Source: Linyphia triangularis (lineage: Eukaryota > Arthropoda > Arachnida > Araneae > Linyphiidae). From it: DNA of 64,000 bases. Under the pieces are notes generated by a model. The model was given only the letters and a program-made list of their open reading frames with translations. It had not been told where the DNA came from and ran no database searches. Shown piece after piece: positions 1 through 11,561 of this stretch. Made by a program: the position numbers and the translations under genes. The stretch is from assembly GCA_963978545.1 (NCBI GenBank), contig OZ021731.1, forward strand, positions 54,671,242 to 54,735,241. The letters are read 5' to 3'. Within the stretch, counting starts at the first letter, position 1. The number at the start of each line of letters is the position of its first letter.

Positions 1-3000
1 TCATAACTGGTAATAAAACATAAATATCACAAAAAGTTTACGAGCCATTTTGTATTCTAACTGCAATTTTTAAGTACAGTATGTCTTAAAGTTAATATTT
101 AATTGTAAAACTAATGAATTATTCAGAAATATTTAAAGGTTTTTATTTTATCAGAAACTAAGAAATATTTTCTAAAAAACTGATTGTAAGGAGATGGGGA
201 AATTTCGCAGTAAGAATTTGTTCTTTAAATTATTTAACATGCCGTTTAACCATAAAAATGTTTTATCTATACCTATTAATATTGTAAGGAAAAGTGCAAA
301 TATCATGACACATTCAATCCTATTTTGCACTAATTCAGCATCTTTTATTAGATTAAAATTACTAAAATTGTGTGAAAAATTTTACTGTGGGAAATATGCC
401 TAGTACAAGTTAAAACTACTTACAGACTTTTAATGACTGAGAAAGTAATTTTTGGATATAACGTAAATCCTGCTACGCCATGTTATCTACAATCCATCCA
501 TTTGGAATGTTCACAACTATTTCAAATACACCAGTCCAAGCACAAAAAACAAAATATTTAAGCAAGTGCTTTATAATTTATTAACTATAGTGATTTAGTT
601 ATAAAACATTAAGTCAGAAAAACAAAACAGTGTCATTGTATTTGAAATTTTAGGATATAAATAATCCCCTTAATTACAACTAAAACTGGTTTCAGATAAG
701 ATACATTTTTTTTAATCAAATGTTTGATAGCTGTTTAGCTACTTCAAGTTTAAAAATGAGGGCTGAGAAAACTTAATTGTTTAGGATTTGGATAAATACA
801 ATGGATATTAGAAGAATTCAATAGTAAATTGATATCAAATTCTCGATAACTCCTATTAAGTGACGAACAACTTGAACTATTCATTCATCATATTTCTTTC
901 TAGTAGAATACTGAATTAATTTCTAAGTTACTCAAGAACATCTAAATCGTATTACTCCCGTAAAGAGTTCGAATGTAAGGTTTTTCACTGCATATTAATA
1001 ATGACGAAATGCTTTTTAAAAAATTAAATGTTTTTTAAAACGCCCTAAAAAGACAAAAATTATCCCCACTCCGATAAATTACTCAAATTCAAATTTTAAA
1101 GACTGATTATCACAGAAGTTTTATTAATAACTATGTCTACGTATTGCATTGTTTAGTTCTAAATTTTATAATTGATTCAACGCCTATTTCAGAACTCTTG
1201 TCTCTACTACTCTTTATAGGGAACAAATAAATTGTACTTGGAGCATTTTAACTTTGTAAATTGGATTTTATTTTGGAAATTGGATTTAAAAAATGACACT
1301 GAGTTTGCAAAGACAATATTTCCTATAGTATATATATCATAAATGTGTAAAGGTATTAAGTATTAATTTAAAAATATGTAGCTAATAAGCATATTGTATG
1401 AATTGACGTTCAGATATTTTCAATCAATTCAAACAGTATTTTTATTTTATAATTAATAATACGACAAAACATTCTGATTAAAATTGTATGGTAAAAAATA
1501 CTGATTAATGGCATTTAATAATGAAGTATGCGGTTGATAAAATATTCTATGTGATATTATGAAAAATTGTATGACACATAATAAAATGGTTCTGTTAACC
1601 ATGCACTCAATAAATATTTTTGGAAAATTGCATCAACTCTTTATAATAAAACCGCCATTATCACAAAAAGCCGATTTTTCATGCAAATAGATTATTTTCT
1701 TAAAGATATCAAGTATTTTACTTTGAAACTTTTTAGGCGTATTTATAACATATTTTACATAAACAGACACATATTATGAAGAAATATATACTTAAATATT
1801 CTTTACTTAAATATTATTTAAATAGTAAAAGTATTAAACTTATATTTTATACTAGTTTTTAAAAACAAATTTCAAAAGTTCACGAAAACTACACTTTTTT
1901 TAATATATTTCTTAAAAACATGTGCGAAGTACATAAAAGTTGAATATCTTCCATGCAAAAGTGTGGTGGTTGAAGTATGTCAATGTAATGTAATTTATTT
2001 CTAAATATAATGTTTAATTGGACTTTCTAATAATTTAAGAGGTTATGTAAATATTATATATTATCTCTACACAGTTACTTGTCTTTCTTTATGTCCCTTG
2101 TTGCGCACCTTTTTACGTCCCTAATTGGTGAGAACATACAAAGTTTCTACGATAATATTAAAATTCGTGATAAAAATATGTATTTACTGAATTTCTCTAA
2201 ACCTCGTTAATGAGATCACAGAAGTTTTAATATGTACCATATAACCACGATTTGGTAATTTGATAAATTTCGGAAGTTTTTGTAAAAAATTTACAAAAAG
2301 AAAAATTATACATGTACCAGAAAATACTAAACGTTTGGGTCTAAAAGTACGTAAGATATTTGTTTATCGTCTCCTGCTGGTCCCGCAGCAAACAGTAGTT
2401 TATCTTAAATCTCCCCCTCTGCCCGTAAATGTGCAGACCGTAAGTGAGCAACTCCCACAACCGCATGTTCATATTCCGCTTTTTTTTTTACCCTCCACCC
2501 CCCCCCTACTTTCCGAGATCATTGTTATGCTTGGAACAATTATTTACACAGTATTTCTGTTAGATTTTTGGTTATCTTATAGCTTCCCCACCGCCGGCGC
2601 ATTGTTAAAAAAAAAAATCCTCAAACTTAAATCTGACTGCATCCTTTACAGACATGATTGTTTTTCTTCTTGACTTGTGTTTTTTGTCAATAGAATATAT
2701 TAGAACCCTAAATTCCTTAATATTTCAAATTGATTCCATCATATTTTTTTTGTTTTTATTAACCCTTTTCTGCACTGTTATAGATGTGCAACAAATCTAT
2801 CGGCATTAATGAGTAAAAAGGGTTAGATCCTGTACTTGATTTTTTTTTGTACTTTAATTTTCATATTTTATTAAGCGTAATTAACTGAAAGGGATATGTG
2901 TTTTTGATTTATATGTTTAATATAAATCAAATAAAGAATTGAAACATCATCCTCCCCCTCCAAAAAATAAAAAATCTGAATTCGTTACTGCATACATTCA

Positions 3001-3575
3001 GGCAAAGGGTCATGGAATTTTAGAAAAAGTCCATGCATCTTTTTCCCCTGCCGAATGCTATGCTTGTCATGTTTTATGAAAATGATTTATTGCCTCATTT
3101 AATATGTACTTTAGTGGTTTAAGATAATATTTCTGTTGTACAAAATTTTATTTCCATCTATGAGTAATTAATTTTTATAAGAAGCCATTCATTTCAAGCC
3201 TTTCTTTCATACAATATATGTATTTATCTTTTTTCAACTTCAAAATCCAAGAGACATAATTTTTTATGAAATACTATACCTAGTGAAACTTATGACTGAA
3301 TAGCAAAATGCTGATTATTTAAGTTTCATGCTCTTGCATGCCCAAGTTTAGTAAATATTTAGGACACTGTTTAAAATTTATGAACAGGATAAAGTCTATG
3401 ACATATATTAAAGAAAATAATGTGTTTTATTTGTGATATTTTTTAAATTAAAAAGAAAAGTATTGTACTAGTTTATTTTCCTTGAAATTAGTAAGTATGG
3501 GTGTAGTTTGTAAATTGGTTTATGTGAATTTTGTATTTTTTTTATTAATGTTTTCCATTTTTTTCATGCTCTAAA
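1..3575. other. Non-coding AT-rich stretch
   Basis: I see no supportable gene here. The stretch is AT-rich with short homopolymer runs. A 137-codon open frame at 2260-2673 resembles no family I know and crosses pyrimidine-rich low-complexity sequence. A 60-bp palindromic piece at 2763-2822 begins CCCTTTT after TTAA and ends AAAAGGG before TTAG, so it could be a tiny piggyBac-type relic, but it is too short to be sure. Confidence 0.6.
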
Positions 3576-3795
3576 GATGCTTGTTTTGATTTTTAGCCTA
3601 AATTTATATTTTTGTGCAATTATACTTTGATAAGTAAATGTAATTGTAAATAGTCAAGTTTATGTATTTGTAAACTGATCATATTTTTTTCGTTTTTTTT
3701 TAATGATAACGTCGACAGAGATGCACATCGGGGAATTTTTTGGAAATTAGGGAAATGTTGGGGAATTTTATTTCTCAAATTCTGTTACTATCCTG
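3576..3795 (+). repeat. Dispersed repeat ending in a MITE right terminus
   Basis: This segment matches 60084-60281 by eye. Both share a stretch around 'gcaattatactttga', then a T-rich spacer, then the motif GGGGAATTTTATTTCT and a terminus ending in CCTG. The last 75 bp resemble the right end of the CAGAGTGGCCAC MITE family found complete elsewhere in the window. No matching left terminus is present, so this is a truncated or ancient copy. Confidence 0.5.
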
Positions 3796-3854
3796 TTAAA
3801 AATTTTAATTTTCTGGCCTTAATTAAATTCGCCTGTCATTGTCAATATGTACAG

Positions 3855-6500
3855 TAGGGCGTATCGAAAAAAAATCGAAATTTTTCAAATCTTTTAGCGG
3901 TAGTGCGGAAAATTTGCGGACGCCCATCACTACTACGTGTGTGAAATTTTAAAACTCTTGGTTAATATCTTCTGTCGCCTCAATAGCTCGAAAGTTCCGA
4001 AATTTGGGATAAAAGTGATTAAAATTTAAAAATTAATAAAAAATTCTAGATTTCGCTGTAAGTTTAAGGATGGTGCTTACTAGTTACTATTTTTGACAAA
4101 AACAACTATAATTGTTTTTATAATTATAAGTTAATATCTTCTGCTACCTCAACAACACCAAATTTTGGAAAATAAAAGGCTAAATTTCAAAAAAATAAAT
4201 AAAAAATACACATCACACTTACCGTTAGCCAGCGGGCCAAATTCAACGTTTCTGGTTGTCGGTTAGCTAGATCTAAACTACAAATGCCAGAACTAATGGC
4301 AAGGCAAATGTTGAATAAGTATTTCTGATTTGAACTGAGTAATCTACTATCAATGTGTGGCAACTCGCATTTAATATTATTAAAAGCAAAGACTGAAAGT
4401 TTTTCACATCCTTTAAGTTTTCGTCCAATGTTTCCAGTGTAAGATGAAGGGCCAGAAGACTTGCCGTCTATTGACTGGAATAAGTGTTGTAATGGCAACT
4501 CATTAAAATGAAGTAAGCAGACAATCCATTGGAGTGGTCTCTTTAGTTTCATTTCAAGCCTGCGAATTACACCAGTAAACATTCCTGTGTTCACCACAGT
4601 GCCGTCACACCCGACAACTGTGAGCTTTCTAAAATCATCCAAAAAAGTACTTGTTACGTATTCGTAAATGCTTTTCGATACATGAAGACTACATCCACTT
4701 TCAGGTGTAACATGCTCCACTAACGAATAACCGGGCTCTAATACAATACAGTAATGCGCTTCTACAATTGTTCTTTGGAACTGCTTTCCCTCGAGTGTTT
4801 CTGATGTTAAAGTTTTGTCATGCCGGCCATCAAAATAAAGGCCAGATAGATTGGAACGATTTTCATTTAATTTTGATACCATTTGCTTGTAAACTCTTGA
4901 TTTTATCCTCCATACTTTGTTTATGTCTCTGACGGGACTGGAATTCGATTCCGATATTAAACTCAAATCTTTCATAACACTCGATGCAATAACAGCCGTG
5001 GCTCTGTTAGAAACACCATACCTTTGACTGACAATAAATGTGTTGTCCAATTTTACACGCATCTGAAGACTCCTTGAATCCTTCTGAAGAAACGGTGTGT
5101 AGGGCGCGTCTTTGGTATCCACCTCCGCCTCCACCTCCATCATATCTTCATTTTCCAGAGTAAAGCTTGAAACAGACGCAGGAGACGCATATTTTTTTTT
5201 TTTTTGCACAGCATTTTGTTGTACTCGCATTTGGCGTTTCTGAAGTGGTTTTGTTTCGGGTACATCAACACTTCCAATGAATATTTTTCTTTCCCTTCTT
5301 TGGTCTTTGAGGAATGCCTGCTCATTTGGCGGAACTTTGCTCTCTTTTGAACGGATACACTCCTTAAAAATAGCTCATTTACAGGAAGATATGTCGAATA
5401 GTTTCTTTGCTTCCGTTTTAAAGTTCTCAACATTTTCAAGAGCAGTCTTGCTTCTTCCCACACGTTTTATATTTTTCATGATTGTGCGATATTTTTTATG
5501 GTAAGCGTGTATCATATCACAAACACGCTTATGTGAAACAGAAGGAATGGATGAATCGACGTATAAACTTTCAATTTTCAAAGCAACAGTTTCTGCAATA
5601 ACAGAGAAGCATATGGTTCTTTATTTCCATCAGTTTCATTACCAATACACCATTTCTCATGAGCGCAACATCTTATGATGTCTTCATGTGTTGGCAGCAT
5701 GCGCGAAAAATACTTCGGTGTTCCAAAAATAGGGCATTGCAGATTTGTCGACTTGAAAACTTTGAATGCGATGATTCTTGCATTATTCACATTTACCAAT
5801 ATCTTTTACTAACAAATGACTACGACACTAAGCTACGAGTAAAAAAAGTTCTTAAAAAGAAACGACTACATTGCTGCAAATATGTTTGATATGAAGATCG
5901 AAACTAATTGAAAGAAAATATTCTAGAGTTAGACTAAATACTAAACAAATGAAAATGATCACTTGATTTATTGGTCGCTCCGATTTGTTTCTCGGGGTGA
6001 AAATAGGGGTGTTCCACTTTACTTTTCTGACAGTACGCCAAACCCAGTGTGGTAGAAGATATTAACCAATTCTTGCATACTTTTTGTTGTTGAAAAAAGT
6101 AATTTTTATTACGCGCTACCTTAAAACAATCAACAAAATCTGCGACTGCTGATTAAATATTGAATTGTATTCCTTTTTATTCAAATTTTCGGAATTTTCC
6201 GGTTCACTGAGGCGACAGAAGATATTAACCTATAATTTTTTTAAAAATTATAGTTGTTGTTAAACAATACTAACATTTAACCACTACCCCCAATCGTTAA
6301 ACGAAATATGGAAATTTTTAGGAATTTTTGAATTTTAAACACTTTTAGCCCAATTTTCGGAACTTTGGGGCCATTGAGGCGACAGAAGATATTAACCCAG
6401 AGTTTTAAAATTTCACACACTTATTACTGATGAGTGTCCACAAATTTTCCGCACTACCGCTAAGAGATTTGATAAACTTCGATTTTTTCGATACGCCCTA
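3855..6500 (-). mobile_element. Unclassified TIR transposon with ~330-bp inverted repeats and 8-bp TSD
   Basis: The element starts TAGGGCGTATCGAAAAAA and ends with the complement. It is flanked by a perfect 8-bp duplication ATGTACAG (3847-3854 and 6501-6508). Left (3855 to about 4170) and right (about 6170-6500) arms remain alignable for about 330 bp, far longer than typical hAT or P TIRs. Inside each arm the motif TTAATATCTTCTG(T)CGCCTC recurs: near 3961 and 4132 on the left, near 6056, 6208 and 6376 (complement) on the right. One gene lies on the minus strand (4223-5799). The 8-bp TSD is shared with hAT and P elements, but the protein carries neither a BED nor a THAP motif that I can see. 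It inserted three bases inside the end of the surrounding hAT element. Confidence 0.85.
4223..5799 (-). pseudogene. Putative transposase of unnamed family, frameshifted, 3' exon missing
   Basis: Three overlapping minus-strand frames (5799-5578, 5581-5375, 5230-4187) are consecutive parts of one protein, with shifts near 5580 and between about 5375 and 5340. The N-terminal part has a Cys-containing segment (KLFDISSCKC) and a downstream FLKDQR motif. In the 347-residue frame I see YFDGRHD (Asp134), VGCDGT (Asp209) followed by NTG (214-216), a Leu-Glu pair at 225-226, LLHFNELPL (240-247) and LARWLT near the end. The Asp residues in hydrophobic strands and the RWLT motif suggest an RNase-H-like DDE fold; this is inference. 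The last coding base is about 4223, followed by a good splice donor (GTAAGTG). No further exon lies before the element's end, so the copy is internally deleted and probably inactive. Proteins of this type are, from memory, widespread but uncharacterised in arthropods and cnidarians. Confidence 0.7.
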
Positions 6501-6782
6501 ATGTACAGGGCGTTTAGCGTTGGTCCCTTAGTCCCTTAAAGTACCTTTTTTTTTATTTTGGTCCCTTTTGTCCCCTTTTTTAACATTTGGTCCCTTTAGT
6601 CCCTTTTTTAAAAAATATATTTGTAGCACGTGACCAGCATGCGCCATTTCCCTTTTTTCCCTCTTTGTCGAACACAAGAGGGAAGAAAAGCAGACCAGTA
6701 ATCCCTGTCGCGTCCAGTTACGATGAATTAGCGTTGATTGGTTGAATGTTGTTTACAGAACTGGTTTGGTTCTATATCGAAT

Positions 6783-8445
6783 CAGGGTTGCCATATTGGC
6801 CTTCTTAAGGCCAAATTTGGGAAATTTGGCCTTTTTTAGAAGTGCCTGGCCTTAAGAATTTACGTTTGGCCTTTTCTTTAATTTGGCCTTATTTTTGGCC
6901 TTTTTTCCCATAACTTCCGAAGTCAGAAAAAAATACCCCCCAATTAAAACAAACTTTCCTCTTTTTTTTTCCAAACTTTTTGAGTGAGAAGATACGCTTT
7001 TCGCCTAACCTCGCCGCGCTACCTTCTTTAGTCTCGTGTTTTGGCCTCAGGAGCTGACCAGAGACAACCGGAGTTGACAAGAAGAGGGGTAGAGGGTAGA
7101 ATGATTGTCCGAATACAGGATGTAAACGAGGCTCTAGGCAGAATAACCGCAGGTTCTTTTTAAGGGGAAAGGGCGATATCAATTAAGATAAGTAATAGAG
7201 GGACTGTGTTTCCAAGAATCTTGTCCCAAAAGGGATGGTGAAATTAGTCGTTCTGTCTTGCCAACGAACCTCAAAATGCTCTAAGCATTGCGACTGCCAT
7301 CTGCCACCCATCTAAATCCAAGCATGGTGGTCCGTCCTAAAGAGAATGATTATTGTGATGGCAGTAGAGTAGTAAAAGTACAATTCGGTTAGATTAGTGA
7401 AATTTCGCTTTTTCTAAATAACTTTTAAGAATGGATTCATCATACATCTTTATGAACAAATAATTCAGAGAGAAAATTTACATTTAAAAAGTAAACTTCT
7501 ATCAATCGTGATACGTATAACATATATATGCGCCTTGTAAAATAGTGAAAATTCAATTAAATGTCCAGTTTCGAAGTTTATAGTTCAACAACCTTCTACT
7601 AAAATATATAATTTTCATTCTGATAATAAAATAATTTTTTAAAAATAATATTTAGGAATCCAGTTGTGTAGGTAGTGAAACGGGAATTTTGTAACGCTCC
7701 ACAATTCACGTTTTCCAAATATTCATTCGTATAAAAATCAAATTCATGTAACAATTTAATGTTTTATCTAGATTTGATGTCATTTACACACTCATCAAAT
7801 GTCTCTTCTACCTAAATAGAGACGAAAGGGTGTTTGTACCTCAACTGAGAAACTGAAAAAAAGAATAAAACTGAAGAAAAAAAATGTAAAAAATATTAAA
7901 AAAGCATTTTTTAAAGCTACACTTTAAATATTTCAAAAAATTTCCAATATTTTTCTTTAAACTGTTTGATTTTTTATGCTCATCTTAATAATGATAGAGA
8001 TATTGCAAAAATTTAGGCCCTCCCTCCCCCCACCCGTTTTTAAGTTGCTCCATTTTACCTTGTATGGAAAGTATTCATAGATTTCTATATTCAACGAATT
8101 ATGTGTCCAAAGGGTGATATATTTTTAGAAAGAATTTTTTTAAAGCATTTATGTGATACCAAACACAAATATTTTGGACAAAAAATTTTCTTGAACAATT
8201 TTTAAAATTAATAAATTTTTAGTTAAAAAATTGAAATTTTAAAATGTTTGTTGTTAAGGACGACCAAAGAGACATCCTAGTGAATCTAGAGTACTATTTT
8301 TTAAACATTTGTCATACAGAACACTAAAATCATGCATTTTTTCCCATTTGGCATCAACTTAGAGATGACGTCATAGTTTGGCCTTTTTTGGCCTTATTTT
8401 GACAGCGATTTGGCATTATTTTACTTTTTTCATCTGGCAACCCTG
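6783..8445. mobile_element. Non-autonomous hAT-type MITE, 1.66 kb
   Basis: The ends are CAGGGTTGCCA and TGGCAACCCTG, flanked by the perfect 8-bp duplication TATCGAAT (6775-6782 and 8446-8453). This is a classic hAT signature. Subterminal regions carry many TTGGCCTT copies (about 6800-6905 left, 8380-8425 right), plausible transposase binding repeats. No convincing coding sequence is present; a 97-codon frame at 6889-7182 (-) has no recognisable features. It interrupts the 5' region of the 3852-11354 hAT and is therefore younger than it. Confidence 0.9.
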
Positions 8446-8500
8446 TATCGAATCGTCAAGGTCAAAGGTCATGTAATCATTTTGTAGTTCGGAGCTTCGT

Positions 8501-10489
8501 TTGGGAACTACAGATGCTAATTCCTCTACTGGAACGTCTGTATCGCCAATTGTGTTACCCACATCTTCTCCATTACTTCTCAATTTATGTTCTAATAAAG
8601 AAAATGCACTAAAGGCTGAACTTCTTTGGGCAATGAAGTGTGTGATCTCTAACTATGCTCTTCATTCCAATACGGACATTAAAGACTTATTTGGTGCAAT
8701 GTTTGGCATTTCTAGTGTTCCTGAAGGTTTCTGCTTGTCTGCAGCCAAAACTATGTATTTGAATACATAGGCACTGGGACCCTATTTCTATGAAAATGTA
8801 GTAAAAGATATAGCTGGCTCAATTTATACTCTATGTTTTGATGAAACAACGAACGAGTGTGGCAAGAAAGAGTTGCAAATTGCAATTCGTTGTTGGGCTG
8901 AGACAGAAAACAAAATTGTCCAAAAGCACATTGAAACATTTTTTTAGGCCATGCTACTGGAAAAGATATGTGAACAAAACTGTCTTGAGATTGATTAACA
9001 AGAGTCTTTTGGCAGTTCAGGAGAAATCTTTAGTTGATATTGGGACATGCAGCTTACATAAAGTTCACAATGCCTTTCAAAAAGGTGTAGAAGCGATGGG
9101 TGATGAAGTGACGCAGCTAGTAATATCCATTTACTATTATTTTGATGGCTGGCCAATAAAATGGGACGGTTATTGCAAGTTGCAAAAAGAATTTAATGTT
9201 AAAAGTCATCGATTTATCAAACATTCACCCTCTAGATGGCTGACTGTAGGGCCAGCTGTTGCAAGAATACTTGAACAGTGGCCAGTAGTCCTTAAATGTT
9301 TTCTAAAATTTTTTCCTTCTCATGTCACATCACCTCAACTACAATCTAGTCAGTTTCAAACAATTGCAAGACTCCTTAAATCTAGCATTAAGGCTGAATT
9401 AATTTTTGTTCTCTAAACTGCCAATTTTTGTTTTCCAATTATTTAAAAGATTTTTCAAAATGAGGAATCTATGGTTCAAAATTATATGAGGAAGGAAATA
9501 ATCTGCTGTTGCAGCTTAAAAGTAAAATATATGTAATTCCTGAAGATACGACTGAGAAGGAAGTTGAAAAATTGCCATCAGGTGATATAAATTACAGCTT
9601 AGAGTTGAGTAATGAACTGGCAAAAATGAAAGACAAGGATGAGAAACAGTTCCGTTTAGCAATTCAAAAGTTTTGTATCGCAGGATTTTCCTACCTCAAA
9701 GGGCAGTTAAAAATGCCTGGTAGTTTACTGTCGGATTTGCGATGTTTAGCGAAGGAAAGCTTCAAATTCATTACCAGCGAGTCACAAATTTTCGCTTTAG
9801 TGAAAGCTCTACCCTCTTCTACGTGAACATTTGCCGCCTAGTAGACGAATGAAGGGTTTTGAAATTTGAAAATATCGAATCATTGAAAGAAAGTTCTATC
9901 AACCAGTATTGATCTGCAATTTTTTCCATAAATAATGCATCTAATGAAATTAAATTCCCAGTAGCTGCCAAAGTAGTGAAGACCATGTTAGCCTTGTCAC
10001 ATGACAGTGCAGCAGTGGAACGTATGTTTTTGGCATCTGGCAATGTTTTGACTTCTGACAAAACTTCAATGACTGAAAGGGGTTTAAAAGCCCGCCTAAA
10101 TATCCTCTCGGGATTGAAAAAAATTGATAATAAGCCTTTCCTAGTGCCAATTATGAAGGAATTGCTTTTATTGGGTTCTAATGCACATAAAAGCTTCAAA
10201 GATCACTTAGAGAATGTCAAGCGAATCAATGAGATGAAAGAAAAGGATGCAGAAGAAAGAATAAAATTGAAAGTTAGAAGTGAAGCAGCTTTAGAATTGA
10301 AAGAACTTAGCTCTAGTCTTATAGTAAAAAAACAAAAAAAAAACAAACAAAAAAAATGAAGAAGAGAAAAGGAAGAAAGCAGCAGACAAATTACTTAATG
10401 AAGCGACGAAAAGGCTGGAGAGTGCGATTAGAAGAGATGACTCTTGCCCAAGGAATGCTGCATGGCGTGAAAAGATTAAAATGTTCTGA
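8501..10489 (+). pseudogene. hAT-like transposase, multiply frameshifted
   Basis: Consecutive plus-strand frames (8501-8770, then around 8770-8945, 8838-9416, 9509-9826, 9976-10359 and on to a stop at 10489) form one decayed transposase. Landmarks are CFDETTNE near 8838 (likely first catalytic Asp), SRWLTVGPAV near 9235, and LSHDSAAVERMF near 9990, which resembles the hAT C-terminal dimerisation block. A charged, lysine-rich tail follows. A poly-A run at about 10330-10357 shifts the last frame. No ATG or BED domain is visible at the front; the first open frame starts at TTG, so an upstream exon is missing or too decayed to see. The protein would have bound the TIRs of the surrounding element and cut them. 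It is certainly inactive here. Confidence 0.75.
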
Positions 10490-11561
10490 AGCAGAAACTT
10501 CGGAAGAACTAACCTACAATTGTTAAACATATTGGAAAGAAATCATAAGATATTTCTTCTTTTTTTAAGAAATTACCAAAAATTTAAATAGTTTAAAACT
10601 TTTAAAAAGGATAAATGCATCAAGCTTTTTTGAAACCACAATGAAATTCTTAAAATAAATATTAGTAACCTAAAAGTACATTTTAATTAACACTGCTTTA
10701 TTATTTTGCAAGTTTTGTAATTATTATAACATCTTTTTTAACCTTAACGTAACTAGTTCAATAAGGAATCAATTGAAATTGAATTCTTAAACTTTTTCTA
10801 TGATAAGTAACTGTCACTTTAAAATAAATTTGAAAATTATAATTTTAAGTTTAACAATAAAATTTACATGTTTCAGCCTGTACATGTTTTTATGTAGCTC
10901 TCTTCTTAGTTTGAATGAATAAGCACTTTTTGGTGTTAACTATAGGTTTTCTGCAGATCCTAAGAACTCTAGTGTTCAATCATGTGTTGAAATAATTCGA
11001 TGCAAAGGTGAAATTTGCACTCCAAAATTGTTATTTGCGCTCTGTCTGTTTACAATTTTAAAAATGTGGTAATCATAATTTTCCATGTTTTTTTAGTAAT
11101 ATACAGTCAATAATTAATTCTTTTCTTTTTAATGTGCACTCCAGATGAATGTTTGGAGTGCAAAGTTTGCACTTGGACAAATAATTTTTAATTTAACCCC
11201 TTAAATTGTAGGTACTGAATACTAAGCATTTTTTTTTCTATGCTATTAAAATTTTTTTTATTTAAAAGTCCCTTTTTTTTTTTACAAGTCCCTTTTTTTA
11301 ATATGTTTGTCCCTTAGTCCCTTTTTTTGAAGTTCCAAGCTGCTAAACACCCTGTATGTAGTATAATTGTTTAAACATGAAACTTGTTTTTTTGCAAAAA
11401 AGTTGTTTGACTTTGGAAATTAGCAAAAAATATATATATTTATATATCTTGTTTTGCCAATCGATTTTTACCGTCGCTTTTGCGTGAAGTTAAATTTTTT
11501 TGCTTAGGTGCTGTCTGGGAGTAAGGTTGAGTTGTCAACTTCTATCGCAGTTATGTAAGTA

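Larger units (their letters stand above)
3852..11354 (+). mobile_element. Degenerate hAT-type DNA transposon, host of two nested insertions
   Basis: The ends form an inverted repeat: left CAGGGCGTTTAGC and right GCTAAACACCCTG. The flanks repeat TATGTA (3846-3851 and 11355-11360), a 6-bp target duplication rather than the usual 8 bp of hAT elements; I recall hAT lineages with 5- or 6-bp duplications. Subterminal copies of TCCCTTTAGTCCCTTTTTT occur at both ends. The left end is split: its first three bases (CAG) sit at 3852-3854, then the 3855-6500 element intervenes with its duplication, and the hAT resumes at 6509. A MITE occupies 6783-8445. Without the insertions the element is about 3.2 kb. 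Its transposase (8501-10489) is broken. I see no BED zinc-finger exon upstream, so the 5' coding end is missing or unrecognised. Confidence 0.75.

Noticed and set aside
2260..2673. 137-codon open frame as a gene
   Set aside because: No recognisable features; it spans pyrimidine-rich low-complexity sequence.
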